Origin: Granulicatella elegans
GTDB taxonomy: Bacteria > Bacillota > Bacilli > Lactobacillales > Aerococcaceae
Direction: 5' to 3'
DNA length: 64,000 nt
NCBI RefSeq assembly: GCF_020735385.1
Contig: NZ_CP085953.1
Span: 620,001 to 684,000, forward strand
Made by a program: the position numbers and the translations under genes. The notes beneath the pieces were generated by a model. It had not been told where the DNA came from and did no database searches. It saw only the letters and a list, made by a program, of their open reading frames with translations. Positions 44,734 through 54,325 of the stretch are shown here, in pieces. Each line of letters begins with the position of its first letter. The stretch's first letter is position 1.

Positions 44734-46029
44734 ATGTCATCAGTAGTAGTAGTAGGTACACAATGGGGCGACGAAGGAAAAGGTAAAATTACTGATTTCC
44801 TAAGTGAAAAAGCAGAGTATGTGGCTCGTTATCAAGGAGGGGATAATGCTGGACATACGATTCAGTTTGGTGGAGAAACGTATAAATTGCATTTAATTCC
44901 GTCAGGAATTTTCTCGCCAGAAAAACTTTGTATTATTGGAAATGGGGTTGTGGTCAATCCAAAATCTTTAGTAACAGAGTTAGCTTATTTACATGAACGA
45001 AATATTACGACTGATAATTTAAGAATTTCAGATCGTGCGCACGTAATTTTGCCATATCATATTGAATTGGATCGTTTACAAGAAGAAGCTAAAGGGGACA
45101 AGAAAATCGGTACAACGATTAAAGGAATTGGCCCTGCTTATATGGATAAAGCTGCTCGTGTGGGAATTCGTATTGCGGATTTGTTAGATCGAGAAGTTTT
45201 TGAAGAACGTTTACGTTTGAATTTAGAAGACAAAAACCGTCAATTTACTAAATTATATGATGCAAGTCCAATGAATTTTGAAGAAATTTTTGAAGAATAT
45301 TATGAATATGGGCAACAAATGAAACAATATGTTTGTGATACTTCCGTATTATTGAACGAAGCTTTAGATAATGGAAAACGAGTATTATTTGAAGGTGCAC
45401 AAGGTGTGATGTTGGATATTGACCAAGGAACCTATCCATTTGTAACTTCTTCTAATCCATTAGCAGGTGGGGTGACAATTGGTAGTGGCGTAGGTCCTTC
45501 AAAAGTGACAAAAGTAGTCGGTGTTTGTAAAGCATATACCTCTCGTGTAGGAGATGGCCCATTCCCTACAGAATTATGTGATGAAATTGGAAGCCGTATT
45601 CGTGAAGTTGGTCGTGAATATGGAACAACTACTGGACGTCCACGTCGTGTTGGATGGTTTGATAGTGTTGTGATGAGACATTCTAAACGTGTATCAGGCA
45701 TTACAAATCTATGCTTGAATAGTATCGATGTATTAACTGGATTAGAAACGGTAAAAATTTGTGTTGCTTATCGTAAACCAAATGGAGAAGAAATTAGCCA
45801 TTATCCAGCAAGTTTAGTAGAATTAGGACAATGTGAACCAGTTTATGAAGAACTTCCAGGTTGGACTGAGGATATTACAGGTTGCCGTACATTGGATGAA
45901 TTACCAATTGAAGCGCAAAACTATGTACGTAGAGTTTCAGAATTAGTAGGAGTAAAAATCTCAACATTCTCAGTAGGCCCTGATAGAAATCAAACCAACA
46001 TTTTAGAAGATGTTTGGGATAGTAAATAA
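44734..46029 (+). CDS. purA: Adenylosuccinate synthetase
   Basis: 431 residues with the full set of signatures: [14 protein letters not shown] (P-loop), [41 protein letters not shown] (20 residues, core of the family) and [13 protein letters not shown]. It converts IMP, aspartate and GTP to adenylosuccinate in AMP synthesis. ATG 44734 follows AAAGAGGTG; GTG 44728 inside that site is less likely. It is located between dnaB and walR, the usual place in many Bacilli. Confidence 0.97.
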   Translation: MSSVVVVGTQWGDEGKGKITDFLSEKAEYVARYQGGDNAGHTIQFGGETYKLHLIPSGIFSPEKLCIIGNGVVVNPKSLVTELAYLHERNITTDNLRISDRAHVILPYHIELDRLQEEAKGDKKIGTTIKGIGPAYMDKAARVGIRIADLLDREVFEERLRLNLEDKNRQFTKLYDASPMNFEEIFEEYYEYGQQMKQYVCDTSVLLNEALDNGKRVLFEGAQGVMLDIDQGTYPFVTSSNPLAGGVTIGSGVGPSKVTKVVGVCKAYTSRVGDGPFPTELCDEIGSRIREVGREYGTTTGRPRRVGWFDSVVMRHSKRVSGITNLCLNSIDVLTGLETVKICVAYRKPNGEEISHYPASLVELGQCEPVYEELPGWTEDITGCRTLDELPIEAQNYVRRVSELVGVKISTFSVGPDRNQTNILEDVWDSK

Positions 46030-46067
46030 TATTTCCCGAACGCTCAATCGCAAGAGAGGAGCTAGTT

Positions 46068-46784
46068 ATGAAAAAGATTTTAGTAGTAGATGACGAAAAG
46101 CCAATCTCAGATATTGTCAAATTTAGTTTGTCAAAAGAAGGGTTCGAAGTTGTTACCGCATTTGATGGAGAAGAAGGATTAGCAGTTTTTGCTGCGGAAA
46201 ATCCTGATTTAGTCATTTTAGATTTGATGTTACCAAAAATTGAAGGATTAGAAGTTTGCCGAGAAATTCGTAAAACAAGTAATGTTCCAATTATTATGGT
46301 AACGGCTAAAGATTCAGAAATTGATAAAGTGTTAGGGTTAGAATTAGGAGCCGATGACTACGTGACAAAGCCATTCTCGAATCGAGAATTAACGGCACGT
46401 GTAAAAGCGAATTTACGTCGTCAACATATTGCCCCTAGTGAACCGGAGGAAGAAAAAGTAGCGAACGAAATTGTATTAGGTTCTTTAATTATTCATGAAG
46501 ACGCCTATGTGGTATCTAAACGAGGAGAAGAAATTGAATTAACACATCGTGAATTTGAATTACTTCACTATTTAGCAAAACATATTGGGCAAGTCATTAC
46601 GAGAGAACACTTATTACAAACAGTTTGGGGATATGATTACTTCGGAGATGTTCGTACGGTTGACGTAACTGTCAGACGTTTACGTGAGAAAATTGAAGAC
46701 ACACCAAGTCATCCGACATGGATTATGACAAGACGTGGAGTAGGTTACTATATTAAAACTCCAGAACAAGAAAAAGAAGCTTAG
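46068..46784 (+). CDS. walR: Response regulator WalR (YycF)
   Basis: 238 residues, OmpR/PhoB family. The receiver domain has [10 protein letters not shown], the phospho-acceptor D52 in VILDLMLP, and K in [10 protein letters not shown]; the winged-helix domain ends [24 protein letters not shown]. It controls peptidoglycan hydrolases and wall turnover with WalK. GAGAGGAG precedes ATG. A strong hairpin separates it from walK. High identity to Bacilli WalR makes the assignment near certain. Confidence 0.97.
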   Translation: MKKILVVDDEKPISDIVKFSLSKEGFEVVTAFDGEEGLAVFAAENPDLVILDLMLPKIEGLEVCREIRKTSNVPIIMVTAKDSEIDKVLGLELGADDYVTKPFSNRELTARVKANLRRQHIAPSEPEEEKVANEIVLGSLIIHEDAYVVSKRGEEIELTHREFELLHYLAKHIGQVITREHLLQTVWGYDYFGDVRTVDVTVRRLREKIEDTPSHPTWIMTRRGVGYYIKTPEQEKEA

Positions 46785-46788
46785 AAAG

Positions 46789-46833
46789 ATGCGCTTTTCT
46801 TTACCAAGAACTATTCTGGGAAGAAAAGCGCAT
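46789..46833 (+). terminator. Hairpin between walR and walK (attenuator or partial terminator)
   Basis: A 13-bp perfect stem, ATGCGCTTTTCTT/AAGAAAAGCGCAT, directly after walR and before the walK ribosome site. There is no long T run, so it may act as an RNA-stability element or a leaky terminator rather than a full stop. Confidence 0.6.
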
Positions 46834-46858
46834 TTATTATCTATAAAGGAGAAAAAAG

Positions 46859-48709
46859 ATGCAAAAAGTGAAACGATTCTTTCGTTCCATTCAATTTAAA
46901 ATCCCTGTGTTATTTATTTTCATGCTGATGATTTCGTTACAATTAATTGTTGCAAATTTCCTTCGTCAATTAGAAACACAGATGATTTCAAATTTCCAAG
47001 AACAAATTCAATTACAAGTTGGATTTTTGAAAAATAGTGTGCAACCCATTTTAGATAGAGAAGACAAGGATGAAGTGAAAATTACAGAAATTTCGAAAAT
47101 TCTGCAAGATTATCCGACGGGAAGTAGTATTGTGGAAGCAAGAGTTTTAGATTCGCAAGGGTATATATTAGGAACGACTAATCAGTCTCAACAATCGGTT
47201 ATTGGAACTAGAACTACGGAATCAGATGTGCAACAAGTGTTATTAACGAACACTGTATATACATATAATTATACGGAACATGATACACGTTATTGGAAAA
47301 TTGTTTCCCCAATTTCGTCTAGTAGTGGTAATTTAGGAAATCCTCTAGGCATTATTTCTGTAACGACTAACATTGAGTCGAGGTATACTCAAGTAAAAGA
47401 TATCGGGGTTATTTTTGTTAGTTCATCATTAATTGCCATTGTGTTGGTCATTATTATTACTTTCTTAATTTCTCAAGGGATTACAAAACCGATTGCGGAA
47501 ATGAAAAAGCAAACGGAAAAAATTGCGGAAGGGAATTATACGGGTGAAGTTAAAATATACAGTGATGATGAGTTAGGGCAATTAGGTCAAGCGATTAATG
47601 ATTTGTCCTTTAAAATTAAAGAAGCCCAAGAGAGTACAGAGTCAGAACGTCAACGTTTAGACAGTGTCTTGCGTCATATGAGTGATGGAGTGATTGCAAC
47701 TGATAGACGTGGTCGTATTGTTATTATGAATACGGCAGCTTTAGATATTTTGAATTTAAAGTCTGAAAAAGTGATTGGAATGCCATTGTTATCTATTTTA
47801 CCATTGGAAGAAAAAGTGAGTTTTAGAGAGTTATTAGAAACGCAACAAGAGTGTTTGATACACTTGGAAGATGATGGAGAAGATTCCATTATTCAATGTG
47901 AATTTTCTGTTATTCAGCGTGAATCGGGATTTATTAGTGGATTAGTTTGCGTTTTAACAGATGTTACCGAACAACAAAAAATTGATCGTGAGCGTAGAAA
48001 TTTCGTATCCAATGTATCGCATGAATTGCGTACGCCGTTAACAAGTATTAAGAGTTATACTGAAGCCTTAGTCGATGGAGCGTGGGAAAATAAAGAAATT
48101 GCTCCAGGATTTTTAAAAGTCATTGAAACTGAAACAGAACGTATGATGCGAATGATTACAGACTTATTAAACTTATCTCGTATGGATCAAAATCGTTTAG
48201 GCTTGGAAAAAGAATTTATTCATATGAATGAATTAGTGGTTCATATTGTGAGTCGATTTGAAATGGTATTGCAATCAGAACCTTATCGAGATAAAAATTA
48301 TCGTATTTTAACAGATATTACGCAACGTGATTTATGGGTGGAATTAGATCAAGATAAGATTACGCAAGTGTTAGATAATATTATTAATAATGCGATTAAA
48401 TATTCTCCAGATGGAGGACGTATTATTGTTCGTTTAATGGAAACTCATACGGATATTATTGTAAGTGTGAGCGATGAAGGGTTAGGAATTGCTAGAAAAG
48501 ATATTCCTCATTTATTTGACCGATTTTATCGTGTAGATAAAGCTCGTTCTCGTGCAATGGGGGGAAGTGGTCTTGGATTAGCGATTGCTCAAGAAGTTAT
48601 TCAATTACATGGTGGAAAAATCTGGGTGAATAGTATTGAAAATAAAGGTTCTACCTTCTTTGTTTCTTTACCATATATTCCATTTGAAGAGGATGGTGAA
48701 TGGGAATGA
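46859..48709 (+). CDS. walK: Sensor histidine kinase WalK (YycG)
   Basis: 616 residues: membrane helix at about 15-35, an extracytoplasmic sensing domain to about 180, a second helix (183-205), HAMP (206-258), PAS domain (about 265-370), dimerisation domain with phospho-acceptor H388 in FVSNVSHELRTPLTS, and ATPase with IINNAIKYSPDGG and GGSGLGLAIAQE. The two-helix form with large outer PAS-like loop is of the Bacillus type rather than the short streptococcal type. It senses wall status and phosphorylates WalR. Its last codons overlap walH. Confidence 0.97.
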   Translation: MQKVKRFFRSIQFKIPVLFIFMLMISLQLIVANFLRQLETQMISNFQEQIQLQVGFLKNSVQPILDREDKDEVKITEISKILQDYPTGSSIVEARVLDSQGYILGTTNQSQQSVIGTRTTESDVQQVLLTNTVYTYNYTEHDTRYWKIVSPISSSSGNLGNPLGIISVTTNIESRYTQVKDIGVIFVSSSLIAIVLVIIITFLISQGITKPIAEMKKQTEKIAEGNYTGEVKIYSDDELGQLGQAINDLSFKIKEAQESTESERQRLDSVLRHMSDGVIATDRRGRIVIMNTAALDILNLKSEKVIGMPLLSILPLEEKVSFRELLETQQECLIHLEDDGEDSIIQCEFSVIQRESGFISGLVCVLTDVTEQQKIDRERRNFVSNVSHELRTPLTSIKSYTEALVDGAWENKEIAPGFLKVIETETERMMRMITDLLNLSRMDQNRLGLEKEFIHMNELVVHIVSRFEMVLQSEPYRDKNYRILTDITQRDLWVELDQDKITQVLDNIINNAIKYSPDGGRIIVRLMETHTDIIVSVSDEGLGIARKDIPHLFDRFYRVDKARSRAMGGSGLGLAIAQEVIQLHGGKIWVNSIENKGSTFFVSLPYIPFEEDGEWE

Positions 48710-50034
48710 GAATACGTTTAAGATTTTTAGTCGCAATTTTGTTACTATTAAGTTTATTGAGTTTAGTATTAACAACAGTCATTGTTTTTCGTCCAGTAGA
48801 AATTTTTTCTCCAAATGGATTTACGAGAAATGTTGCTTCTACAAACCAAGATGCTAGTACGCAAACAAGAGTTAATTATACATTAGAGGATGTTTTTCGA
48901 CCAACACGCTTTGTTTATTCTTATGAAAATAAAGTAAAAATGACTAGTGATCCTTCGATTCTTGACGCGGTGAATAATTTTTTTGTAGGAAAATATAAAG
49001 AATTATCGAAAAAAGAAGTACTATCTCAAGAAAATTATGAACAATTAGTCATTCGAGATTCATTTAGTCAGTTATTATTTGATGCTCCAGTAACATTTGG
49101 AGTGATGACAAGATATTTTAATGATGTGCCTGATGAATATAAACAAGAAACTTTTAGTCGTATCATTTATCGTCATGATGATCAAAAGAATGTTTACTTT
49201 ATCAATGATTATACAAAGCAAGTATTTCAAGCTAAGTCAGATGTAGATATTCAAACAGAATTTGCTAAATATTATGAGGAGGATAAATTTCACTTAGTAG
49301 AATCGTATATTTTGAAAAATAAACAAATTTTTATTGAAGTGAATACGATTCCTCTTGAAAAACAAACATACTTAATGGAACAAATTCCGATGAGTTTTTA
49401 TATCACTCAACTTTTCGCAAATCCTTCGGAATTAAGAAATAGAAGTGATGGACAATCGATTATTTATAATGATAATTTATCCCAATTAAAAATGGATCGT
49501 TCAACGAATGTTATTTCTTATTACCAAAATCGAGTGGATGATGAACATTTAACTCCAACTGTTCATTTACAACAATCTTTTGCTCAGATGAAAAAATTAG
49601 GTGGATGGAAATTAGGAATGAGTTTTTCAGACTTTGATAGTGAGAGAAAAATTGTAGAATATATGCGATATGCAGGGGCTTATCCGATTCTTTCAAATGC
49701 CAAAGAAGGATTATCTCAATTTATTATTACAGCAACAGGTATTGAAAAAATGCGTGTATCTTCTTTAATTGCAGAAACACCAATTCCATCTAAAAATGAA
49801 TCGGTTGATTTAATGAGTGGAAAAGACTTAATGGACCAAATTTTAGGAAAAGGAATTGCACTAGATACATTAGAGGATATTCGTTTAGGATATGCTTGGC
49901 AATTAAGCCGTGAAAGTAACCAAATTGTTGAATTTGTTCCAAATTGGTTTATGAAGATAGATCATACTTGGAGAACTTTAGAAGAACTAACTTTACCAAC
50001 GCTTGAACAAGGAGGAGATAACGATGGATTTTAG
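48706..50034 (+). CDS. walH: WalK regulatory protein WalH (YycH)
   Basis: About 442 residues: one N-terminal membrane helix (FLVAILLLLSLLSLVLTTVIV) and an extracellular YycH-fold region. In Bacilli WalH and WalI interact with WalK in the membrane and modulate its activity. ATG 48706 forms an ATGA overlap with walK; ATG 48700 is an alternative 6 nt earlier. It overlaps the start of walI, keeping the usual walRKHIJ order. Low sequence conservation is normal for the family; synteny is the main support. Confidence 0.9.
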   Translation: MRIRLRFLVAILLLLSLLSLVLTTVIVFRPVEIFSPNGFTRNVASTNQDASTQTRVNYTLEDVFRPTRFVYSYENKVKMTSDPSILDAVNNFFVGKYKELSKKEVLSQENYEQLVIRDSFSQLLFDAPVTFGVMTRYFNDVPDEYKQETFSRIIYRHDDQKNVYFINDYTKQVFQAKSDVDIQTEFAKYYEEDKFHLVESYILKNKQIFIEVNTIPLEKQTYLMEQIPMSFYITQLFANPSELRNRSDGQSIIYNDNLSQLKMDRSTNVISYYQNRVDDEHLTPTVHLQQSFAQMKKLGGWKLGMSFSDFDSERKIVEYMRYAGAYPILSNAKEGLSQFIITATGIEKMRVSSLIAETPIPSKNESVDLMSGKDLMDQILGKGIALDTLEDIRLGYAWQLSRESNQIVEFVPNWFMKIDHTWRTLEELTLPTLEQGGDNDGF

Positions 50035-50851
50035 ACGTTCAACATTAGTGTTAATTATCAGTTTTCTCTTTCTAGATATCTTTTTGTTTGGAACATTTTG
50101 GCAAATGAAAAAAGAAATCAAGACGCCTTTAAATACAAGTATCAATGTAATGGAACAAATGAGAGCGGATGGCATAACGGTAACAAGCGTGAATACGACG
50201 GTAGAATCTCTTCCTATTATTCAAATCAGTCCAACTAATATTGAACATTTAATCAGCAATTTACCGAACCAAGTTGCAACTTATGATAAAGGTGTTATTT
50301 CTTCACAATTATTAGCACCGATTCAACTAACATTGGATGCGAATAGTAATACTACAATGGATAATTTTGCAGAATTAACAAGTTATGTAGAAAGTGGTTC
50401 GATTATAAACGGAAATCAATATACATGGTTTAATTATAATCCGACAACACGAAAAGTGATTTACGCGCAACGTGCAAATCAAATTCCTGTCATGGATGGA
50501 AGTAGTCAAATTATTTTTACGCTAAATGCCAATAATCAAGTCATTAGTTATGAACAAACTTTTGCGGGAAACGTTGAAGTGTTGGGGGCTAATCGTGCCT
50601 TAATTACTTCTCAAAAAGCAATGGAAGTATTATATTTAGCCGGAAGAATCCCAACTCGTTCGACTGTTTCTGTTGTTCGATTATCGTATTACAAGTCTTT
50701 AGCATTAAAAGATTTATCGATTTATTCTCCAGCATGGTATGTAGAATTTAAACAAGCAGATGGACAAACTCTCGTTCGTCGAGTAGATGCGATTCGTGGT
50801 ACAGTATTAACAAATGAGGCTACAGAAACAGTGAATACAACGAATCCATAG
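50024..50851 (+). CDS. walI: WalK regulatory protein WalI (YycI)
   Basis: 275 residues with an N-terminal membrane anchor (LVLIISFLFLDIFLFGTFW) and an extracellular domain with the YycI pattern, including YTWFNYNPTTRKVIYAQ and SPAWYVEFKQ. ATG 50024 has AAGGAGGAG just upstream; the frame reaches back to 50003 inside walH. It works with WalH on WalK. Located between walH and walJ as in other Firmicutes. Confidence 0.9.
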   Translation: MDFRRSTLVLIISFLFLDIFLFGTFWQMKKEIKTPLNTSINVMEQMRADGITVTSVNTTVESLPIIQISPTNIEHLISNLPNQVATYDKGVISSQLLAPIQLTLDANSNTTMDNFAELTSYVESGSIINGNQYTWFNYNPTTRKVIYAQRANQIPVMDGSSQIIFTLNANNQVISYEQTFAGNVEVLGANRALITSQKAMEVLYLAGRIPTRSTVSVVRLSYYKSLALKDLSIYSPAWYVEFKQADGQTLVRRVDAIRGTVLTNEATETVNTTNP

Positions 50852-50884
50852 TAGAAATGTAGATTATCAAGGAAGGAAACAAGC

Positions 50885-51691
50885 ATGAGTGAATCAAGTT
50901 TTTTAGTGAGTTTGCTAACGAGTGGAAGCTCGGGAAATGCGACCTATATTGAAACACCACAACGAAAAATTTTAGTCGATTGCGGTTTAACTGGAAAAGC
51001 AATTACTGCTCAAATGGAAAAAATAGGGCGTTCAGTTGCAGATATTGATACCATTTTAGTGACGCATGAACATTTAGATCATATTAAAGGTATCGGAGTA
51101 TTAGCAAGAAAATATGGTATGGATATTTATGCCAATGAGAAAACATGGAAAGCGATGGAAAATAAAAATATTGGTGTGATTAAGCAAGAACAAAAGCATT
51201 TATTTGAACCAGGAGTGACCAAAACTTTTGGAGATATTGATGTAATGAGTTTTGCTGTATCTCATGACGCAGCTTGTCCTCAATTTTACACTTTTCAAAA
51301 AGATCAAAAACAATTTGTCATGCTGACCGATACAGGGTATGTGAGTGAGAAATTAAGAAGATTATTATATAATGCAGATGCTTATTTAATGGAAAGTAAT
51401 CATGATGTCGATATGTTACGCATGGGAAATTATGCTTGGCATTTAAAACAAAGGATATTAAGCGATAAAGGGCATTTATCCAATGAAGATGGCGCATTAG
51501 CGATGTGTGAAATGCTAGGAGATAAGACAAAAAGAATTTATCTAGGTCATTTAAGCCAAGATAATAATTTGAAAGAATTAGCGTATCAAACAGCTGAATC
51601 TATTTTATTACAACATGATTGTGGCATTCATGAAACTTTTGAAGTGTATCATACCGATCCATATGAACCGACTGAATTGTTTAGAGTTTAA
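50885..51691 (+). CDS. walJ: Metallo-beta-lactamase-fold nuclease WalJ (YycJ)
   Basis: 268 residues of the MBL-fold YycJ family: LLTSGSSGNATYIET at the start, metal-binding VTHEHLDHIKG, SHDAACPQFY, and MLTDTGYVS; then MESNHDVDML and IYLGHLSQDNN. It is a probable Mn/Zn-dependent exonuclease linked to DNA repair and cell-division coordination. It ends the wal operon; a 149-bp gap with an AT-rich promoter-like stretch precedes htrA. Confidence 0.93.
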   Translation: MSESSFLVSLLTSGSSGNATYIETPQRKILVDCGLTGKAITAQMEKIGRSVADIDTILVTHEHLDHIKGIGVLARKYGMDIYANEKTWKAMENKNIGVIKQEQKHLFEPGVTKTFGDIDVMSFAVSHDAACPQFYTFQKDQKQFVMLTDTGYVSEKLRRLLYNADAYLMESNHDVDMLRMGNYAWHLKQRILSDKGHLSNEDGALAMCEMLGDKTKRIYLGHLSQDNNLKELAYQTAESILLQHDCGIHETFEVYHTDPYEPTELFRV

Positions 51692-51840
51692 TAAAATTTT
51701 CAAATAATAACGGGATTTTTAACAGCTTTATAACGATTTCATTACACTATCTTCAAACTTTTTTCAAAAAACTAGATTAGTATAAGAGTGTCAAAAGAAA
51801 GCAATGAAGTGATTGCTAAAATGAAAAAGGGGGGATATTC

Positions 51841-53157
51841 ATGACAAATGAATTCCATGAAGAAGTAGAAACTACGCAAGAAAATATCGTATTAAATGAA
51901 GAAATCACACCAGAGCCTACTCCGGTAGAAAAGAAAAGTGCTAAAAAGAAAAAAGTTTTTCGTTCAGGTTTTGTTGGAGGAGTAACCGGTGGATTATTAG
52001 CGGTTATTATTGGATTCGGTGCTATGAGTGCAACTGGAACATTAAACCAATTAACTGGAGCAAAATCTACGGTAAGTAGTACAACAACTGTCAAAACAAG
52101 CCCTACGGCATTATCGAACAAGGGTGCTGGAGATGTCTCAGATGTTGTTGCTAATGTAAAAAATGCAGTTGTATCTGTTATTAATAAACAAAGTTTAAAT
52201 CAAAATAGTTTATTTGGTAATTACGGACAAAGTCGTAGACAAAATCAAAAAGCAGAAGATAGTGATTTAACAACTGCTTCTGAAGGTAGCGGAGTTATTT
52301 ACAAAGTTGAAAATGGTTATGCTTATATCGTAACGAATAATCATGTGATTTCTGGTTCTCAAGAATTAGAAGTATTAATGGCAGATGGAACTCGTGAAAA
52401 AGCAGAATTAATTGGTGCAGATAAATGGACTGATTTAGCAGTTTTAAAAATTAAAGCCGATAAAGTCACAACAGTAGCTGAATTTGCTAATTCTGATGAA
52501 GTGAAAGCTGGTCAAACAGCTATTGCCATCGGTTCACCTCTAGGAACGGAATTTGCTACAAGTGTCACTCAAGGAATTGTGTCTGCCAAAGATCGTTCTG
52601 TTCCAACAGATGTAGATGGAGATGGAAAACAAGATTGGGTTGTAACGGCTATCCAAACAGATGCAGCGATTAATCCAGGAAATTCCGGTGGAGCATTAGT
52701 CAATGCCGCAGGACAAGTTATTGGTATCAATTCTATGAAGATTAGTAAGACTAGTGTAGAAGGAATTGGATTTGCGATTCCAAGTAATGAAGTTGTTTCG
52801 ATTATTAACCAATTAGAAAAATCAGGAAAAGTGATTCGTCCAGTCTTAGGTATTTCCATGGTTGATTTAACATCTGTTTCTTCTCAAGGGCGCCAACAAT
52901 TAGGATTATCGAATGATGTGAAAGAAGGTGTCGTTGTAGCAGATGTTCAAGATGATAGTAGTGCAAGTAAAGGTGGATTAAAACAATATGATGTCATTAC
53001 AGAAATTGATGGTAAACCAATCAAAGGTGTGCAAACATTAAGAAAAGCACTCTATAGTAAAACAGTTGGTTCTGGTATAGAAGTCACTTACTATAGAAAT
53101 GGACAAAAACAAACAAAAACCATTCAATTAACAAGTTCAGACAGTCCAAGTTTATAA
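51841..53157 (+). CDS. htrA: Membrane-anchored serine protease HtrA/DegP
   Basis: 438 residues. A cytoplasmic N-terminus is followed by one membrane helix (FVGGVTGGLLAVIIGFGA), a linker, a trypsin-like domain with His in VTNNHVISG, Asp in KWTDLAVLKI and Ser in NPGNSGGALV, and a C-terminal PDZ domain (EGVVVADVQDDSSASKGGL). It degrades misfolded exported proteins at the membrane surface. AAGGGGGG lies 7 nt upstream of ATG. It lies after walJ as in many Lactobacillales and just before a cluster of DnaA boxes. A strong terminator follows. Confidence 0.96.
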   Translation: MTNEFHEEVETTQENIVLNEEITPEPTPVEKKSAKKKKVFRSGFVGGVTGGLLAVIIGFGAMSATGTLNQLTGAKSTVSSTTTVKTSPTALSNKGAGDVSDVVANVKNAVVSVINKQSLNQNSLFGNYGQSRRQNQKAEDSDLTTASEGSGVIYKVENGYAYIVTNNHVISGSQELEVLMADGTREKAELIGADKWTDLAVLKIKADKVTTVAEFANSDEVKAGQTAIAIGSPLGTEFATSVTQGIVSAKDRSVPTDVDGDGKQDWVVTAIQTDAAINPGNSGGALVNAAGQVIGINSMKISKTSVEGIGFAIPSNEVVSIINQLEKSGKVIRPVLGISMVDLTSVSSQGRQQLGLSNDVKEGVVVADVQDDSSASKGGLKQYDVITEIDGKPIKGVQTLRKALYSKTVGSGIEVTYYRNGQKQTKTIQLTSSDSPSL

Positions 53158-53175
53158 AAATAGAATCAAATGATG

Positions 53176-53229
53176 CTATCCACATAGTTATCCACAAAAA
53201 TGTTGATAACTATGTGGATAGTTTTTTTT
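53176..53229 (+). terminator. htrA terminator composed of DnaA-box-like arms
   Basis: A 17-bp perfect stem (CTATCCACATAGTTATC with its complement at 53205-53221) is followed by eight T. The arms themselves contain DnaA-box-like sequences. Confidence 0.85.
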
Positions 53230-53546
53230 AGTTGTGCAGAAAAAAAGAAAAAATTTTTTTAAAATCATTGATATAATAAGCTTTTTTTGAAAATAAGTTA
53301 TCCACAAGTGAATGGCAAGTTGTGAATAAGTCCACCGTTAATGTCTAAAAAACGTTGTTATAGCAATGATTGTAGCTATTTTGGACAACTTTGGATAGTG
53401 GATTAAAATTGTGGATAAAGTAAGCGAACAAGATATAACAGAAATATTACAAAAAAAGGGTATTGACCAATATATAGTGAATAGAGAGGAAAGATAAACA
53501 AAATTTAGTAGCGAACATGTGTACATGTGGATAAGTCTGTGGATAA
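53176..53546. other. DnaA-box cluster, candidate replication origin or DnaA-binding locus
   Basis: TTATCCACA or its complement occurs exactly at 53188-53196, 53298-53306, 53410-53418, 53526-53534 and 53538-53546; TTATTCACA at 53321-53329 (minus) and two CTATCCACA at 53176-53184 and 53213-53221 (minus) add one-mismatch or N-variant boxes. Between them runs a very A/T-rich tract (53222-53297), a possible unwinding element. In streptococci the origin also follows htrA (with parB), and dnaB-wal genes lie near oriC in Bacilli. No dnaA gene is in the window, so identity as oriC remains unproven. No protein gene is present in 53158-53620. Confidence 0.65.
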
Positions 53547-53579
53547 GTTATGAATTTCTTGTAATATTTTGGAAAAATC

Positions 53580-53608
53580 TTGAGGAGTTGGGGGAAAAGG
53601 AATATACT
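53580..53608 (+). promoter_or_regulatory. tRNA-Ser promoter
   Basis: TTGAGG (53580-53585), 17 bp, TATACT (53603-53608), placing transcription start a few bases before the tRNA at 53621. Confidence 0.6.
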
Positions 53609-53620
53609 ATTGTTTATAAT

Positions 53621-53708
53621 GGAGAAGTACCCAAGAGGCTGAAGGGGTCGCACTCGAAATGCGATAGGTCGTGGAAGCGGCGCGGGAGTTCAAATCTCCT
53701 CTTCTCCT
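53621..53708 (+). tRNA. tRNA-Ser (anticodon CGA)
   Basis: Acceptor GGAGAAG pairs with CTTCTCC (53701-53707). The anticodon arm TCGCA-CTCGAAA-TGCGA gives anticodon CGA, reading UCG. A long class II variable arm and a TTCAAAT T-loop fit serine. CCA is not encoded. The DNA right after it holds accessory genes, and tRNA 3' ends are common insertion sites. Confidence 0.95.
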
Positions 53709-53717
53709 TTTAAGTTA

Positions 53718-53898
53718 TTGACATATCAATGTTTCTAGAGTATAAATGCTACTATAATAATGCACACATTTTGGAATTTAAAAATGTACAAAAGTGAAAA
53801 AACAAGAAACAAAACATTTGAGCAGTTGGGTTGCATAATAGTTGTATAACTTTTAAAAAAATTGCGAAAATTTAAGGGGGAATAGTTTGCCCTTTTTT
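53718..53898 (+). ncRNA. Orphan promoter plus terminator: possible small RNA
   Basis: A consensus-like promoter TTGACA (53718-53723), 17 bp, TATAAA (53741-53746) is followed about 130 bp later by a hairpin AAGGG/CCCTT with six T (53874-53898). Nothing between has a ribosome site; the only ORF (29 codons) lacks one. A transcript of about 145 nt is predicted. The remainder of the gap up to 54325 holds only weak AT-rich inverted repeats and promoter-like TTGACA boxes. Confidence 0.45.
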
Positions 53899-54325
53899 AG
53901 GAACAGAGGTTAATATTGAATAAGTATGTCCGAAAATGAAAATAAAAAAGGTTTTCCGAAATGATTTTCCGTTTTTGGAATCATTTTTTGTTTCGAGAAT
54001 CGATTTTCTTTTTCAAAAATAACGAAACCGCTATTTTAGATAAAAAAGTACTACAGAGTAAATGATTTAGAATATAAAAAGTATAGACAATATAAAATTT
54101 ATCTTTTATAATTAGTGTATTAAAAGTTACGCATAAAAGGTTGACAAGCCATGAAAATACTGACAAAATCCTTGACAGACAGCATAACTCTGTCTCTTTT
54201 CACATAGAATTTTTAATTGGCAGAATATATATACCTGATGGATAGGTACGTGTTTCTGACTATTTTTATTCAATTTTTCAAAACAATAAAAGGAATATCA
54301 ATAAATTGATAAGGAGATATATAAG

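Noticed and set aside
53611-53620. TATAAT at 53615-53620 as the tRNA-Ser -10 box
   Set aside because: It touches the first base of the tRNA; the TTGAGG-17-TATACT pair upstream has proper spacing.
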